A stretch of 5,558 bases of DNA, from positions 1 to 5,558 of the forward strand of contig DAOWER010000309.1 in the NCBI GenBank assembly GCA_030638405.1, in the 5' to 3' direction. Numbering within the stretch: position 1 is the first letter of the stretch; each line of letters starts with the position of its first letter. The position numbers and the translations under genes were made by a program. Under the pieces are notes generated by a model. That model ran no database searches. It saw only the letters and a program-made list of their open reading frames with translations, and was not told where the DNA came from. Of the stretch, positions 1 to 5,558 are shown in pieces. The DNA comes from Candidatus Eiseniibacteriota bacterium (GTDB lineage Bacteria; Joyebacterota; Joyebacteria; Joyebacterales; Joyebacteraceae).

Positions 1-233
1 GCTACCTCGCGCACCATCTGCGCGCCCATGTTCTCGAAGCGGTTCTCGAGCTCGACTTCCTTCGCGACCGTGACGCCGTCCTTGGTGATCCTGGGTCCGC
101 CCCATTTCCGGTCCAGTACGACGTTCCTACCCTTGGGACCCAGCGTGACCTTGACGGTGCGGCTCAGCTGCTCGACACCCCGGAGGATGGCCTGCCTGGC
201 CTCCTCACCGTAGAGAAGCTCCTTCGCTCCCAT
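1..233 (-). CDS. groEL: Chaperonin GroEL (Hsp60), N-terminal 77 codons, cut by the window edge
   Basis: Cytosolic ATP-dependent folding chaperonin; the family forms double seven-membered rings that normally work with a GroES lid. The visible residues align without gaps to the family start: TLGPKGRNVVLD at 30-41 is the nucleotide/phosphate-binding segment, KDG with the Mg/ATP-site Asp at 51-53, and ENRFENMGAQMVREV at 63-77. Residue numbers coincide with those of E. coli GroEL. The ATG at 231-233 is preferred because it gives the family's usual N-terminus and has a strong Shine-Dalgarno just upstream. About 470 residues, including the rest of the ATPase and the apical domain, lie outside the window. 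The gene upstream is tamA rather than groES, so this copy is not in the usual groES-groEL order; groES may be elsewhere, or this may be one of several groEL paralogs. The identification is secure; paralog status is unknown. Confidence 0.97.
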   Translation of the reverse strand, partial: MGAKELLYGEEARQAILRGVEQLSRTVKVTLGPKGRNVVLDRKWGGPRITKDGVTVAKEVELENRFENMGAQMVREV

Positions 234-240
234 GTGACTG

Positions 241-250
241 CTCCTTTCCT
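241..250 (-). promoter_or_regulatory. Shine-Dalgarno of groEL
   Basis: Read on the minus strand the site is AGGAAAGGAG, ending 7 nt before the ATG at 233-231. The match to the anti-Shine-Dalgarno sequence and the spacing are close to ideal, fitting a highly expressed chaperonin, and they support the chosen start. Confidence 0.85.
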
Positions 251-274
251 CGCAGAAATGCCCTCAACAGGCAG

Positions 275-288
275 AAAACGCATGTTTT
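275..288. repeat. Short inverted repeat in the groEL leader
   Basis: AAAAC-GCAT-GTTTT on the plus strand is a perfect 5-bp inverted repeat with a 4-base centre, located within the predicted groEL 5' leader about 42 nt upstream of the start codon. It could form a weak leader hairpin or be a small operator. No known family is recognised. Confidence 0.3.
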
Positions 289-299
289 GACCCACAAAG

Positions 300-327
300 T
301 ACGAACATACATCATACACACTACGAA
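300..327. repeat. TACGAA direct repeat flanking the groEL -10 region
   Basis: TACGAA occurs at 300-305 and 322-327 on the plus strand, separated by 16 bp, so the copies start 22 bp apart, close to two helical turns. One copy lies in the -35/-10 spacer and the other near the predicted transcription start. That is a geometry expected of a regulator dimer or tandem binding site, but six-base repeats also occur by chance and no known operator is recognised. Confidence 0.3.
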
Positions 328-339
328 GGGCCGCCGCAA
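311..339 (-). promoter_or_regulatory. Candidate sigma70-type promoter for groEL
   Basis: On the minus strand a -35-like TTGCGG (339-334) is followed after exactly 17 nt by a -10-like TATGAT (316-311; five of six match TATAAT). Transcription would start near position 304, giving a leader of about 70 nt before the groEL ATG. The site lies immediately downstream of a terminator-like hairpin, as expected for a gene that starts its own unit. The AT-rich stretch from about 275 to 325 stands out from its GC-rich surroundings. The -35 half is weak beyond its TTG. I saw no CIRCE element (TTAGCACTC-N9-GAGTGCTAA) and no sigma32-type promoter in the same place. This is based on the sequence only. Confidence 0.55.
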
Positions 340-365
340 CCCGAAACAGGGCCTCTGAGAGGCCC
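340..365 (-). terminator. Terminator-like hairpin after tamBA
   Basis: On the minus strand GGGCCTC (365-359), loop TCA, and GAGGCCC (355-349) form a perfect 7-bp GC stem, followed by TGTTTCGGG. The tail has only a short T-run, so it is a weak intrinsic terminator or a hairpin that assists Rho. The plus-strand side has no T tail, so the polarity fits ending transcripts from tamA. It sits directly upstream of the groEL promoter, which insulates groEL from tamBA. Confidence 0.5.
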
Positions 366-382
366 CGGATGTGGGGAATTCT

Positions 383-394
383 GCCGCGCGCGGC
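383..394. repeat. 12-bp perfect palindrome GCCGCGCGCGGC
   Basis: A self-complementary alternating G/C sequence in the tamA-groEL gap. It could form a cruciform or protein-binding site, but in GC-rich DNA such a palindrome may arise by chance. It has no assigned role. Confidence 0.35.
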
Positions 395-405
395 GGGATC
401 GGAGC

Positions 406-430
406 GTTCCGGCTCGCGGAGTGCCGGAAC
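406..430 (-). other. Hairpin in the tamA 3' untranslated region
   Basis: GTTCCGGC (406-413) and GCCGGAAC (423-430) are perfect inverted repeats of 8 bp around a 9-nt loop. No T-run follows on either strand, so it is not a standard intrinsic terminator. It may protect the 3' end of the tamBA transcript or pause polymerase. Confidence 0.45.
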
Positions 431-450
431 ACCTGACCACCGGACAGCCC

Positions 451-470
451 GGCCGGCGGAACGCCCGGCC
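451..470 (-). other. Strong GC hairpin just after the tamA stop codon
   Basis: On the minus strand GGCCG-(G)-GCG pairs with CGC-CGGCC, giving 8 bp with one bulged G and a TTC loop. It begins 16 nt after the tamA stop codon and has no T tail. It is the first of three hairpins lined up before the groEL promoter and could stabilise the mRNA end or contribute to Rho-type termination. Confidence 0.4.
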
Positions 471-491
471 GTCAGACCCCCGGCCGTCAGA
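464..491. repeat. 15-bp-period tandem repeat duplicating the tamA stop codon
   Basis: CCCGGCCGTCAGA occurs at 464-476 and 479-491 on the plus strand, two perfect 13-bp copies with a 15-bp period. On the coding (minus) strand each contains TCTGACGGCCGGG. Since the period is five codons, the stop TGA at 489-487 is followed in frame by a second TGA at 474-472. A slippage duplication is the simplest origin. Confidence 0.8.
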
Positions 492-2340
492 ATGCCTGCC
501 CCACGCTGAAGTAGAACTGGGCGTCGCCCCTCTCGGAGATCGGCTTCGCCACGTCCAGGCGCAGCAGACCGACGCGCGTGGCGTAGCGGAGCCCCACGCC
601 CCAGGCAACGGCAAGGTCCGAGAGCCGCATCGCGTTGAAGTCAGGAAACACCTGACCGGTATCGACGAACACGGCAGCCCGGAGCTTCTTATACCCCGGG
701 AATCGCATCTCCCCGCGGGCAAGGGCGAGCGCCCTCCCTCCGGCGGGCTTCCCGCTCTCCCCAATTGGACCCAGTGAGTTCCTCAGGAATCCACGGACCG
801 AGCCCTCGCCTCCGAGGAAATAGCGCTCGTTTATCGGAACCTCGCCCTCTCCGCCCTGAGGTTTGACCCACCCGGTTCGAAGCTCGAGCGCGGCCACCCA
901 CCCGTGCACGATCTTCTTGTAGCCGCGCCAACCTACGTTGTAGCGGACGAAGTCGTTCGTTCCGCCGAGCTTCGAGCTCGCGAGTTCGATATCTGTCCTG
1001 ATGAACGTGCCGCGCGTTGCGTTCAGGATGTCGTCGCGTGCGTCGTAGATGGCCGCGCCGAGGATACTGCCCGTGTAGCTCTTCTCTCCATCGCTGCTGT
1101 CGTCCACCCCCTCGAGGACCACCGTCCGGTCGAGCTTGTAGCCCCCCTCGAGCGTCAGGCGCAGATTCAGCTCCTTCGACAGAACGAAGCTCGCGCCCGT
1201 CGTCTCCGCGACGAACGACTCCTCATCTTCCCAGCTGTAACGCGCGGCGGCCTCAGCGGACACGCGCCGCCCGAGGAACCACGGGTCGCCTATGGACGCC
1301 CGTACCTCACGGACGCGCTCGCTGTACTTCCCCTTGAGACCCATGGTCCTCGCCTGCCCCTGCACGTTACGGTTGAAAATCCCGGCCTCTACCTCCATTC
1401 CATCGATGGCCGCGTAGGCGAAACCGAAGTCCAGGTGACCGCTGGGCCGCTCGGCCACACGTACTACCACGCGCTTCTCCGCCCTGCCGGTGTCCTCCGG
1501 AGCCGGCTCGATCCAGATGGAATTGAAGAGACCCGTCCTATACAAGTTGACCTGCGACTCACCTATTTTCTTGAAGTCGAAGAGCTCGCCCGCCGCGAAC
1601 GTCAGCTCACGCTTGACGACGTACGGCCGCGTCTTCTTGTCGCCGAACACGTCTATCGATGCAATGGACGCCTGCTCCCGCTCGGTGATGCGGTATGCGA
1701 TAGTCACGGAACGATTGTCGTCATCGCGGACAACGTCCTGCGCCACGTGCGCGTCAAGATAGGACAGGCGCGCATACTCCTCCAGGACCGCACGTCGGTC
1801 GGAGTCGAGCTTGCCGACCATGAGCGGTGTCCCCTCCCTGACGGTCACCGCATCGCGGAGCTTCGTCTCCGGAATCACCCTCGCGCCTTCGAACCACACG
1901 TCCTCCACCATCCAGCGGTCGCCCTCGTACACACCGATCAGCAGTCTCACGCCCGTCGAGTCGGCGCTGAGCACCATGTCGTTGAGCTCGACGTCGGCCT
2001 CGAGAAAGCCCTGCGAGACGTAGAATCGCTGGAGGTTCTCGAGGTCGCGAAGGAACGCGCGCCTTTCGTAGTGGAACTTCCGGGAGAACCCGCTCTTCCT
2101 GGTCTGCATGTAGGGAAACAGCGAGTCGTCCTCGAAGCTCTCGTTCCCGACGAACAGGATGTCCGTCACGACGGGCCCGGCAGGCACACCTCGCGCGAAT
2201 GTGCGCCGCACGAGAGCCGGGTCTCCCCTGGCGCTGGCTCCGACAGGCACCAGCAGGAGCACCAGCGCGAGGAGCGACACCGTCAGGGCGAGTCCGCTAC
2301 CCCTATTTGAACGGGATCTGCAGCTTGAGCCCGACTGCAT
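487..2340 (-). CDS. tamA: TamA-like outer-membrane Omp85 protein with three POTRA domains
   Basis: Outer-membrane barrel of the Omp85/BamA superfamily, 617 residues from this start. Residues 1-37 are a signal peptide: basic n-region with R8, R10 and R13, hydrophobic core at about 17-33, and likely cleavage after the ASA at 35-37. POTRA domains lie at about 57-139 (opens VVTDILFVGNESF), 142-220 (WMVEDVWFEGARVI) and 224-297 (IASIDVFGDKKTRPYVVKRE). The barrel fills about 300-617 and includes the conserved VRGF motif at 515-518 and a C-terminal Phe, the BAM recognition end. Three POTRAs and about 580 mature residues match TamA (E. coli 577 aa) rather than five-POTRA BamA, and the upstream tamB supports this. 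The frame stays open upstream to 2619, but that part lies inside tamB and its Ser/Arg-rich translation looks spurious. ATG 2340 has a good ribosome binding site and gives a proper signal peptide. A role as the main BamA, or another Omp85 subtype, cannot be excluded. Confidence 0.87.
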   Translation of the reverse strand: MQSGSSCRSRSNRGSGLALTVSLLALVLLLVPVGASARGDPALVRRTFARGVPAGPVVTDILFVGNESFEDDSLFPYMQTRKSGFSRKFHYERRAFLRDLENLQRFYVSQGFLEADVELNDMVLSADSTGVRLLIGVYEGDRWMVEDVWFEGARVIPETKLRDAVTVREGTPLMVGKLDSDRRAVLEEYARLSYLDAHVAQDVVRDDDNRSVTIAYRITEREQASIASIDVFGDKKTRPYVVKRELTFAAGELFDFKKIGESQVNLYRTGLFNSIWIEPAPEDTGRAEKRVVVRVAERPSGHLDFGFAYAAIDGMEVEAGIFNRNVQGQARTMGLKGKYSERVREVRASIGDPWFLGRRVSAEAAARYSWEDEESFVAETTGASFVLSKELNLRLTLEGGYKLDRTVVLEGVDDSSDGEKSYTGSILGAAIYDARDDILNATRGTFIRTDIELASSKLGGTNDFVRYNVGWRGYKKIVHGWVAALELRTGWVKPQGGEGEVPINERYFLGGEGSVRGFLRNSLGPIGESGKPAGGRALALARGEMRFPGYKKLRAAVFVDTGQVFPDFNAMRLSDLAVAWGVGLRYATRVGLLRLDVAKPISERGDAQFYFSVGQAF

Positions 2341-5300
2341 GGTTGCCTTCCGGGTCGGTGCGAGTCTCCAGCCAGAAGCGCCTGGCCAGCTCGAACGAGA
2401 TTTCCACCTTCTGATTGCTGAGGCTCCCGACCGCCGTCGAGTAGTTGACGCGGAGCCGGTCCCCGAACTTCTTGCCGAGAGTGACACTGGTCTCAGACTC
2501 ATCGGTTTCCGCGGACTCGATCGCGTCCTGCTCAAACGCGACCCTGTCGAGATGCAAGAGCCTCTCGAGTGTGCTCTCGGCCAGTCCGAACGCGCTGGAG
2601 AGAAACACCGTGCTGGCAAGATGGCTGAAGGCGCCGCCGGATGAGTCCGAGCCCGGCTCGCCGGCGGTCATCGTGCCGAAGGTGTCACCGAAGGTCAGGA
2701 GCGAGACTATGTCCGGCCTGCTCAAGGAGGGTATGCTGTCGAGCTCCGGCACGGCGTCGGACAGGTACCCGTTCACCCTCGCCGTTACCTGGTATGACTC
2801 GCCGGACCGGCTCTCCACGTCCGCCGCGCCCGAGAGGTCGACGTACGGATCCCGGCGCTCCGGATCGATGAAGCTCACGCTCAGCACGCTGATCTCGAAA
2901 TCGTTGTCCAGGTAAGAGAAGGTGCCTTCGTCGGCGTGAACGCTGCCGGATATGCGCGGCCTCGCCAGCGTGCCCCCGATCGACGCTCCGCCCTCTAGTT
3001 CCAGGTCCGCCACGTTGCTGTAGACCTCGACAACGTCCTCGATCTCGATGTCCAGATCCAGGTCGACCGTCGCCCTCGGATCGTCCTGTCGCCTCACGAC
3101 GATGGCTGCCGGCCGGCGCCCGAGGAGGTCCGAAACGCCCACCGATCGCGTCACGGTCATCTCCTCGATGGCGACGCGCCCCCTCAGGGCGGAGTGTGAG
3201 GGCGTGCCGCCCCAGTCGATGTTCCCAGCAATGCGCCCCTCGAGCGTGTTCTCGATCTCGAATTCGGGAGATCTGAGTCGTCCCGTCAAGAAGAAGGTCG
3301 GGTCATCGAGTCCCGACGATAGATCCGCGAAGCCGCTCGCGTCGATGCTTCCGGCGCCGAACTCAGCGGTCGCATGATTGAGAAGCACGGTCCCGCCCTC
3401 CACCTCCACGTCGAGCTCGACGTGCCTGGCGGGCTTCGCGAGGTCGACCCCCCAGATCTTCCCATCCGTGAGGCCCACCGTACCCTCGGCGGAGATTCCG
3501 TCGGGGCCCCTGCGGACGCGCAGGTCGGCGTCCAGCCGGCCCTCCAGACTCGTGAGCTCCGGCGGCAGGGCCGTGAGCGCCTTGAGACGGAAGCCGTTGG
3601 CAGTCAGGCCGATGTCGAATCCGGGGAGAGCTCCCTCGACTTCGGGGCGTACTTCGATCTCTCCCACCGCCCTGAGCACGCCGTCGTCGGCCAGGAACTC
3701 CGCCGCCTCCACCTTGAGCACGCCGGCCTCGAGTGTTCCGGCGCCCTGGGCGCGGTCGAATCCGAAGTCGGCGATTCTCGGCGAATCGACGAACCACGAG
3801 AAGCTGGCGCTCGGGTCACGCGGGAGCCCGCCGACCACCGCCTCCGCGTTCAGCCTCCCACGGAACTGGGACCCGAATGAGTACCCCAGTGTCCGAGCTA
3901 CGTGCCCCACATCGAGGTCCTCGGCTGTCAGGTTGAGATTCACGTCTCCCCCGGGCGCCGCCGAGCTGCTCAGGGTCAGCCGTCCACCGTCAGGCTCGCC
4001 GAGGACGTGCGTCCGAACGACGTCGATCACGAGGTGATCGAAGCTGAAGCTCCCGCCCTCCACCTCGAAGCGGACGGAATCCGCGAGCGTAAACTCCGCG
4101 AGGTCGAACGCCGCCGACAGCCGTGTGAACTGCCCGCTCCCGTAGACGGAGGTCAGGGAATCCGCGGTGCCGGTCACGAGGGCCGACCCGTCCAACCGGA
4201 ACCGTTTCCCACCACGCACACGGGGCAGGATCGATTCGCCCGCGTCGAGCGTGAAGTCCTCCGACCGGATGCTCGCGCCGAACTCCCTGCTCGAGTCGAA
4301 CCTGAGAACGGTCGCCGAATCCGGCGTCACGGGCGCCAGACCGTTGATCCAGATCGAGCCTGATGCGGTGCTCTCGGCGGTCAGCTCGAACACGACGTCG
4401 GAGGAATCCCCGCTGGCCTCGAGCGTGGCGGACTCCACTGTGAAGCCTGCCATCTCGAATCCCCTGAGACCGATGTCGGCCGAGAAGACCGGTGAGTCCC
4501 TCGTGCCCGCAAGAAGCACGCTGCCCGCCAGCTGACCGCGCGGCGGGGAGTCAAGAGGACGGGGCAGAAGCTCGGCGAGCTCGGACAGCTCCGCGCCGTC
4601 GAAGGTCAGGGCCATGTCGATCACATCGGAGGTGCTGAGTTTCCCCGCGACGGACACCTCGCCGAACGTGCCGTCGAACCTCGCCTCGGTCAGGCGGATA
4701 GAGTCGGGTGAGGCGACGAAGCTGAAGGGGGCCGTGAGCGCCGCGCTCTGCCTGCGCGCGGCCACGTCCAGTTCCGCGACCTCTCCGGTCACTGTGTAGG
4801 CGCCACCGAGATCACCGCTCACACCGGCCGTGCCCGTCACGAGCCCGGCAAGCGACATCGCCTCGCGCAGGGAGTCGTCGAGAACCGCCGCGAGGTCGAA
4901 GGACCGCGCGCTGACCGACGCGGAGTAGGTCCCCTCGGCGTCCAGCGACGCGGCGCCCAGCACCGTGGAGTCGAAGGCCTCGTAGAGCATGTCGTAGGAC
5001 CCGTCGAGACCGGACGCGTCGACTCGGACGGGTCCGGCCTGGATGTCTCCGTATCTGAGATCGGGGAACTCGGCCGTAGCTGCGAGCGAGCGCGACGACG
5101 CGAAGTCCGCCATCGCCACCTCGATCGTTCCGCTACCCGCCAGTCTATCGGCGCCGAACACGGATCCGAGGGTCGACAGGTCGTCCACCGCGGCGGAGAC
5201 GTCCAGCTGCCGAAGTCCGTCGTCGGTGAGCTGCCCGAGAACCGTGATGGACGCACCGCAGCAGGAGCCGGAGGAAACAAGGAGTCCCTCCGTAACCTGG

Positions 5301-5558
5301 CCCCGGACCGACGGAGAACCGAAGTCTCTCTCCGCTGCGACGAACTCCGAGGCGTTCACGTCGAAGGCAGCATCCAGATTCGACAGCCCCGGTGACGTCC
5401 AGTCGATCCTCGCCGTTCCACCGAGCGTTCCCGACACGCGCGCACCGCGCTCGGGCACAAGTGCCGCGAGACGATCCAGCTCGAGCCCCTCGAACTCCGC
5501 CCGCCCCTCCAGACGCGGGAACCCCGCATCGTCGCTCTCCTCCGGAAACTCGACCACC
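2303..5558 (-). CDS. tamB: TamB-like translocation/assembly and lipid-bridge protein, C-terminal 1084+ residues
   Basis: Inner-membrane-anchored periplasmic protein of the TamB/AsmA-like superfamily, whose members form a long beta-taco with a hydrophobic groove and pair with TamA-type Omp85 proteins; reported roles are outer-membrane protein assembly and phospholipid transport. The visible part is almost entirely repeated short beta segments of the type 'G-x-L-x-G ... P-x-x-x-A-x-x'. The C-terminal third is the conserved TamB (DUF490) domain, about 745-1084: IGGTLARPRISGSVHADEGTF (860-880), FIDPERRDPYVDLSGAADV (896-914), the hallmark RPDIVSLLTFGD (947-958), and the end VGLKLQIPFK. Residues are counted from a GTG at 5557, but the frame is open through the window edge, so this is not the true start; the N-terminal anchor and probably a few hundred residues are missing. 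Only 11 lysines occur in 1084 residues, none before residue 306, with many Asp and Glu. Cys99-Cys100 is an unusual adjacent pair. tamA overlaps its 3' end by 38 nt. Confidence 0.9.
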   Translation of the reverse strand, partial: VVEFPEESDDAGFPRLEGRAEFEGLELDRLAALVPERGARVSGTLGGTARIDWTSPGLSNLDAAFDVNASEFVAAERDFGSPSVRGQVTEGLLVSSGSCCGASITVLGQLTDDGLRQLDVSAAVDDLSTLGSVFGADRLAGSGTIEVAMADFASSRSLAATAEFPDLRYGDIQAGPVRVDASGLDGSYDMLYEAFDSTVLGAASLDAEGTYSASVSARSFDLAAVLDDSLREAMSLAGLVTGTAGVSGDLGGAYTVTGEVAELDVAARRQSAALTAPFSFVASPDSIRLTEARFDGTFGEVSVAGKLSTSDVIDMALTFDGAELSELAELLPRPLDSPPRGQLAGSVLLAGTRDSPVFSADIGLRGFEMAGFTVESATLEASGDSSDVVFELTAESTASGSIWINGLAPVTPDSATVLRFDSSREFGASIRSEDFTLDAGESILPRVRGGKRFRLDGSALVTGTADSLTSVYGSGQFTRLSAAFDLAEFTLADSVRFEVEGGSFSFDHLVIDVVRTHVLGEPDGGRLTLSSSAAPGGDVNLNLTAEDLDVGHVARTLGYSFGSQFRGRLNAEAVVGGLPRDPSASFSWFVDSPRIADFGFDRAQGAGTLEAGVLKVEAAEFLADDGVLRAVGEIEVRPEVEGALPGFDIGLTANGFRLKALTALPPELTSLEGRLDADLRVRRGPDGISAEGTVGLTDGKIWGVDLAKPARHVELDVEVEGGTVLLNHATAEFGAGSIDASGFADLSSGLDDPTFFLTGRLRSPEFEIENTLEGRIAGNIDWGGTPSHSALRGRVAIEEMTVTRSVGVSDLLGRRPAAIVVRRQDDPRATVDLDLDIEIEDVVEVYSNVADLELEGGASIGGTLARPRISGSVHADEGTFSYLDNDFEISVLSVSFIDPERRDPYVDLSGAADVESRSGESYQVTARVNGYLSDAVPELDSIPSLSRPDIVSLLTFGDTFGTMTAGEPGSDSSGGAFSHLASTVFLSSAFGLAESTLERLLHLDRVAFEQDAIESAETDESETSVTLGKKFGDRLRVNYSTAVGSLSNQKVEISFELARRFWLETRTDPEGNHAVGLKLQIPFK
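2346..2351 (-). promoter_or_regulatory. Shine-Dalgarno that decides the tamA start
   Basis: GGAAGG on the minus strand ends 5 nt before the ATG at 2340-2338. It lies inside the last codons of tamB, so ribosomes finishing tamB pass over it, which suggests translational coupling. The only other nearby option that keeps part of the signal peptide, an in-frame GTG in the hydrophobic core, would lose the basic n-region. Confidence 0.6.

Noticed and set aside
366..376. CCCCACAT-like sigma32 -10 element on the minus strand
   Set aside because: There is no CTTGAA-type -35 at the right distance, and a transcript starting there would run straight into the terminator-like hairpin.
205..432. 75-codon minus-strand frame crossing the groEL promoter and start
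   Set aside because: It runs through the promoter, leader and Shine-Dalgarno and overlaps groEL out of frame; the product resembles no protein.
234..486. A small gene, tRNA or CRISPR array in the tamA-groEL gap
   Set aside because: No cloverleaf, no repeat-spacer pattern and no short frame with a ribosome binding site was seen; the gap is explained by hairpins, promoter and leader.
904..2310. 468-codon open frame on the plus strand opposite tamA
   Set aside because: It lies antisense to a clearly conserved Omp85 gene. Its translation is rich in Arg, His, Glu and Val with no recognisable domain, typical of the mirror frame of GC-rich coding DNA.
2341..2619. Upstream extension of the tamA frame by 93 codons
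   Set aside because: It lies inside the TamB C-terminal domain, is Ser/Arg-rich without homology features, and would bury the signal peptide in the interior of the protein.
3363..3797. 144-codon minus-strand frame inside tamB
   Set aside because: An alternative frame of the tamB coding sequence giving an Arg/Gly-rich product; it has no start context or domain.
3374..4037. Overlapping open frames of 168 and 219 codons on the plus strand opposite tamB
   Set aside because: They are shadows of tamB with low-complexity Ser/Arg/Pro or His/Glu-rich translations; two long frames in the same place show the effect of GC bias.

Overview
The window carries three genes, all on the minus strand, so they read from high to low coordinates: the 3' part of a tamB-like gene (2303-5558, running off the right edge), a complete tamA-like Omp85/POTRA gene (487-2340), and the first 77 codons of groEL (1-233, running off the left edge). 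The DNA is GC-rich with strong third-position GC, which gives long false open frames on the other strand. An Omp85 barrel protein plus a TamB-like periplasmic protein means a diderm (Gram-negative-type) bacterium. The lineage cannot be fixed from this sequence. An uncultured high-GC diderm phylum (Eisenbacteria, Krumholzibacteria or Gemmatimonadota type) is my guess, not a result.

Right to left: tamB supplies 1084 visible residues of repetitive, beta-rich, acidic and lysine-poor sequence, ending in the conserved TamB (DUF490) C-terminal domain. tamA begins inside the last codons of tamB, overlapping by 38 nt in another frame with its own ribosome binding site, so the two are almost certainly one transcript and translationally coupled. 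TamA has a signal peptide, three POTRA domains, a C-terminal barrel with the VRGF motif, and a terminal phenylalanine.

The 253-bp gap between tamA and groEL (234-486) is dense with signals. In transcript order it holds a 15-bp tandem repeat that duplicates the tamA stop codon in frame, two strong GC hairpins, a 12-bp palindrome, a terminator-like hairpin with a short U-rich tail, and then a sigma70-type promoter (TTGCGG-N17-TATGAT) with a leader of about 70 nt and a good Shine-Dalgarno for groEL. No CIRCE element and no groES is found upstream of groEL, so this groEL starts its own unit.

Together, TamB and TamA should form a two-membrane assembly: TamB spans the periplasm as a hydrophobic-grooved bridge and TamA sits in the outer membrane. 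Known roles are outer-membrane protein insertion and lipid transport or homeostasis. GroEL is a cytosolic folding chaperone and looks like an unrelated neighbour. I did not find a convincing previously undescribed system; the points worth a second look are the gene order, the coupled overlap, the lysine depletion of TamB and the architecture of the groEL control region.
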